Both the position numbers and the translations under genes were made by a program. The notes under the pieces are model-generated. The model saw nothing but the letters and a program-made list of their open reading frames with translations. It was not told where the DNA came from and ran no database searches. Of a DNA stretch of 32,358 nt, positions 30,729 through 32,358 are shown in pieces; within the stretch, counting starts at the first letter, position 1, and the number at the start of each line of letters is the position of its first letter. This DNA is from Desulfoarculaceae bacterium. Its GTDB lineage: Bacteria > Desulfobacterota > Desulfobulbia > Desulfobulbales > Desulfocapsaceae. The DNA lies in the NCBI GenBank assembly GCA_019429465.1, contig JAHYIV010000033.1:1-32358 (forward strand), in the 5' to 3' direction.

Positions 30729-31164
30729 GATCTTGTTCCTTTGTTGATGTTAATTTTTTTCATCGCTGATAAAACAGCTTTATTATGAGAAGACTTATCA
30801 ATAGGAGCGTGCCAATATGTAAAATAGGAAATTTCTATAAACATTGTAAGTAGTATAGGGTAAGCCTGATTTGCTGATGATGCAAAAGAGTCTTCTGACA
30901 GTGAACAGGGTAAGATCATCCAGATCCGGCGGATGGCGGGCAGGGGCAACACGGGCGAGTCACCGCCTCGCCCCTGCCGTTGGTTATTGGCAATGAGCCA
31001 TTGCAGGGCAATTGACTGCCGGTTGATCACCCAATGATCATTGATAGCCGAAAACGGCATCATCCTTGCTTTGGCGACCCTCTGGGTCGTCCGTGGTTCA
31101 GGTTGAGACGAGTTGACCTTTTTAATAACATTGCATCCTTGGATGTCCGTATCCCCGTCCTTTC
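30729..31164. other. Intergenic region upstream of the sulfur cluster
   Basis: No gene is supported; a 112-codon minus-strand frame here has no family resemblance. A strong GC-rich hairpin lies at 30939-30946 and 30971-30978 (GGCAGGGG/CCCCTGCC), with a competing inner stem GGGCGAG/CTCGCCC. The promoter of the minus-strand sulfur cluster should lie between 30729 and about 30900; the sequence there is AT-rich, but no hexamer pair was convincing. A TGGCACG on the minus strand near 30814 lacks a matching -12 element. Confidence 0.4.
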
Positions 31165-31187
31165 ATGAGAGCCTTTGAGACAACTTT

Positions 31188-31342
31188 GATGGCGTCGTAA
31201 AAAGTCGTCAACTGCTTCGTTGCTGCAAATTATCTCGTCACTGCGGCGTACTCAAGTACGCCTCATTCCTCGAAATTTGCGCGCCTCGCATTTGACGCTT
31301 TTTACTGAGCCATCCCAGAAATTGAGTTTTTAGGAAACCATC
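31188..31342. mobile_element. 155-bp MITE-like element at the 5' end of the alkyltransferase gene
   Basis: The left end GATGGCGTCGTAAAAAGTC is matched in inverse by the right end, whose complement is GATGGTTTCCTAAAAACTC. AACTTT is duplicated at 31182-31187 and 31343-31348; counting ambiguous ends, CAACTTTGA occurs at 31181-31189 and 31342-31350. A second inward end-like copy finishes at 31314 (CTTTTTACTGAGCCATC). A perfect 8-bp stem GGCGTACT/AGTACGCC lies near the centre. No gene is inside. The pattern resembles GTCGTAAAAAGTC repeats I know from related genomes. Confidence 0.78.
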
Positions 31343-31346
31343 AACT

Positions 31347-32156
31347 TTGAACAGAGCGGATTGTCGAACCATTGAGATGGTGATTCACGCCTTTGATGAA
31401 AGACCCTGGCGGCATGCAGGAGAAAGAGAAATTACGGCCAGGGTCGGTGTGAGCAAGGAACATCTGGACACCCAGTTTGAACAGTGGGCAGGTGTTGGCC
31501 TGTCCCGATTCATGCAGGGTCTCGATTTGCACCACACCCGGCAGAAGTTGGAGGAAATCAGAGACCTGCTGGCCGGCTCACCGTTGCCGGAACCTTCTTG
31601 TCAGTTGAGATCCCTGTCTGCTGAACAGGGAAAGGGACAGGCGGCGGGGTTAACCATCAAGTACGGTTTCTATCCCAGCCCCTTTGGTGATTGTCTTCTG
31701 GCCATGACCGACACCGGGGAAGTCTGTTATCTTGCCTTTGTGGATGAGGAAGAAGGGCTATCGCCCCGTGAAGAGCTGCGCCAAAGCTGGCCGCAGGCAA
31801 CGATCATTGGTGACGATGGGGAACTCGGCAGTCTGGTGGTGCGGATATTTTCGCCTCAAGGGCCTGCGTCTCTGGAACCGTTGCGATTGCTGGTCAAGGG
31901 AACGATCTTTCAGCTCAAGGTCTGGCAGGCGCTTCTTGCTCTGCCCTTCGGCGCCGTGATCAGTTATCAGGGGCTGGCCGCTTATATAGGGCATCCCACC
32001 GCCAGCCGGGCCGTGGCCAGTGCGGTTGCCGCCAATCCTGTAAGCTGGCTGATCCCCTGCCACCGGGTGATCCGTGAATCAGGGGAGATCCATCACTATC
32101 GCTGGGGGAGCACCAGGAAAAAGATGATGCTGGGCTGGGAGGCCTGTCGTTCATGA
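31347..32156 (+). CDS. Ada-like methylated-DNA-protein cysteine methyltransferase
   Basis: The 269-residue product repairs O6-alkylguanine by moving the alkyl group to C238 in the active motif LIPCHRVI. The N-terminal part (about 20-70: GEREITARVGVSKEHLDTQF ... FMQGLDLHHTRQKLEE) is an AraC-type helix-turn-helix subdomain, so the layout is that of the Ada C-terminal portion without the metal-binding phosphotriester domain. The helix GAVISYQGLAAYIGHPTASR carries the DNA-recognition arginine region. The start is uncertain: TTG 31347 lies in the target duplication of the adjacent element, with TAGGAAA upstream; ATG 31377 is the next choice. If the element is removed, the frame continues back to ATG 31165, so the original N-terminus was probably longer by eight residues. 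Confidence 0.88.
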   Translation: MNRADCRTIEMVIHAFDERPWRHAGEREITARVGVSKEHLDTQFEQWAGVGLSRFMQGLDLHHTRQKLEEIRDLLAGSPLPEPSCQLRSLSAEQGKGQAAGLTIKYGFYPSPFGDCLLAMTDTGEVCYLAFVDEEEGLSPREELRQSWPQATIIGDDGELGSLVVRIFSPQGPASLEPLRLLVKGTIFQLKVWQALLALPFGAVISYQGLAAYIGHPTASRAVASAVAANPVSWLIPCHRVIRESGEIHHYRWGSTRKKMMLGWEACRS

Positions 32157-32343
32157 GATTTTATGTCCTGTGGCTCGAATCTGTCGGTGGCCCCGATGAA
32201 CAGCAGGTGCTTGAGAAGCAGAGATGTCGTTTTTAGACATAATGGCTGTCAGTTAAACGAAAAAGACCTGCCCCTTGCAAACATGGGTTATGCTGTAGAA
32301 AACAATTCACTACGGCGCAGAGCCATAACCAAGGAGGCAGGTC
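32157..32343 (+). other. Leader of the right-edge gene with SD-occluding inverted repeat
   Basis: No gene lies here. GACCTGCC at 32265-32272 is perfectly complementary to GGCAGGTC at 32336-32343, which overlaps the AAGGAGG ribosome binding site (32331-32337) of the next gene. Long-range pairing could hide the site. The same repeat could also belong to the end of an insertion sequence whose transposase starts at 32344; the window ends too early to tell. Confidence 0.4.
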
Positions 32344-32358
32344 ATGAAAAAGAATACC
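32344..32358 (+). CDS. First five codons of a gene cut by the right edge
   Basis: ATG 32344 opens M-K-K-N-T with a strong AAGGAGG 6 bases upstream. The product cannot be identified. An insertion-sequence transposase is one possibility, given the repeat-like leader. Confidence 0.55.

Noticed and set aside
30800..30814. Possible sigma-54 promoter (TGGCACG on the minus strand) upstream of the first sulfur-cluster gene
   Set aside because: The -24 half is perfect, but the -12 half at the required spacing reads TATT rather than TTGC, so the element is not credible as it stands.
30725..31063. 112-codon minus-strand frame upstream of the small rhodanese gene
   Set aside because: Overlaps the rhodanese start and the GC-rich hairpin; no motif and no ribosome binding site.

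Overview
The window looks like a chromosomal segment from a sulfur-metabolising anaerobic Gram-negative bacterium, most likely a Desulfobacterota member (Desulfobulbales-like). This is inferred from the gene content: a heterodisulfide-reductase-type Fe-S protein, rhodaneses, a YeeE/YedE transporter and a TusA-like carrier next to a sigma-54 two-component system, plus LPS sugar genes and a complete Bat operon. No rRNA or tRNA gene was recognised.

Layout. (1) 1-207: a damaged ferredoxin gene and the first codons of a following gene, minus strand. (2) 475-5576: an O-antigen ligase-like gene convergent with the dTDP-L-rhamnose genes (rfbA-rfbC-rfbD overlapping; rfbB separated by a 425-bp repeat-bearing gap). 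(3) 5703-9464: a UPF0210/ACT-protein pair and an LtaS-like sulfatase-fold membrane enzyme. (4) 9933-10778: a sterol-desaturase-type di-iron membrane oxygenase, followed by a repeat zone with the tail of a REP-associated Y1 transposase. (5) 11543-20384: moxR, DUF58, a DUF4381-like gene, batA, a batB-batC fusion, batD and batE, then an HtrA/DegP protease. The moxR-DUF58 junction is split by a 445-bp cassette with near-perfect inverted ends that carries a broken S23-type four-helix-bundle gene. (6) 22215-23027: a HAMP-only membrane sensor. (7) 30728-23349, minus strand: rhodanese, HdrD-like Fe-S protein, YeeE/YedE transporter, TusA-like carrier, PAS histidine kinase, NtrC-family regulator and periplasmic rhodanese. 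(8) 31347-32156: an Ada-like DNA alkyltransferase, then the first codons of another gene.

The most coherent candidate system is region 7. The kinase overlaps the end of the TusA gene, the regulator overlaps the kinase, and just beyond the regulator lie two tandem TTTCA-N3-TGAAA palindromes and a consensus-quality sigma-54 promoter (TGGCAC-N5-TTGC) reading into the periplasmic rhodanese gene. The sequence thus suggests a closed loop: sensor kinase, enhancer-binding regulator, sigma-54 promoter, sulfurtransferase, embedded in genes for moving sulfane sulfur across the membrane and along a carrier.

The window is also rich in small non-autonomous elements. Two about 155-bp palindromic elements have clear target-site duplications. 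One sits between yeeE and tusA, where the duplicated 8 bp regenerates both the yeeE stop codon and the tusA ribosome binding site. The other sits at the 5' end of the alkyltransferase gene and appears to have cut off its original start. A 50-bp imperfect palindrome occurs twice (3' end of rfbD; downstream of the periplasmic rhodanese). All functional statements are from sequence reading only; no database search was run.
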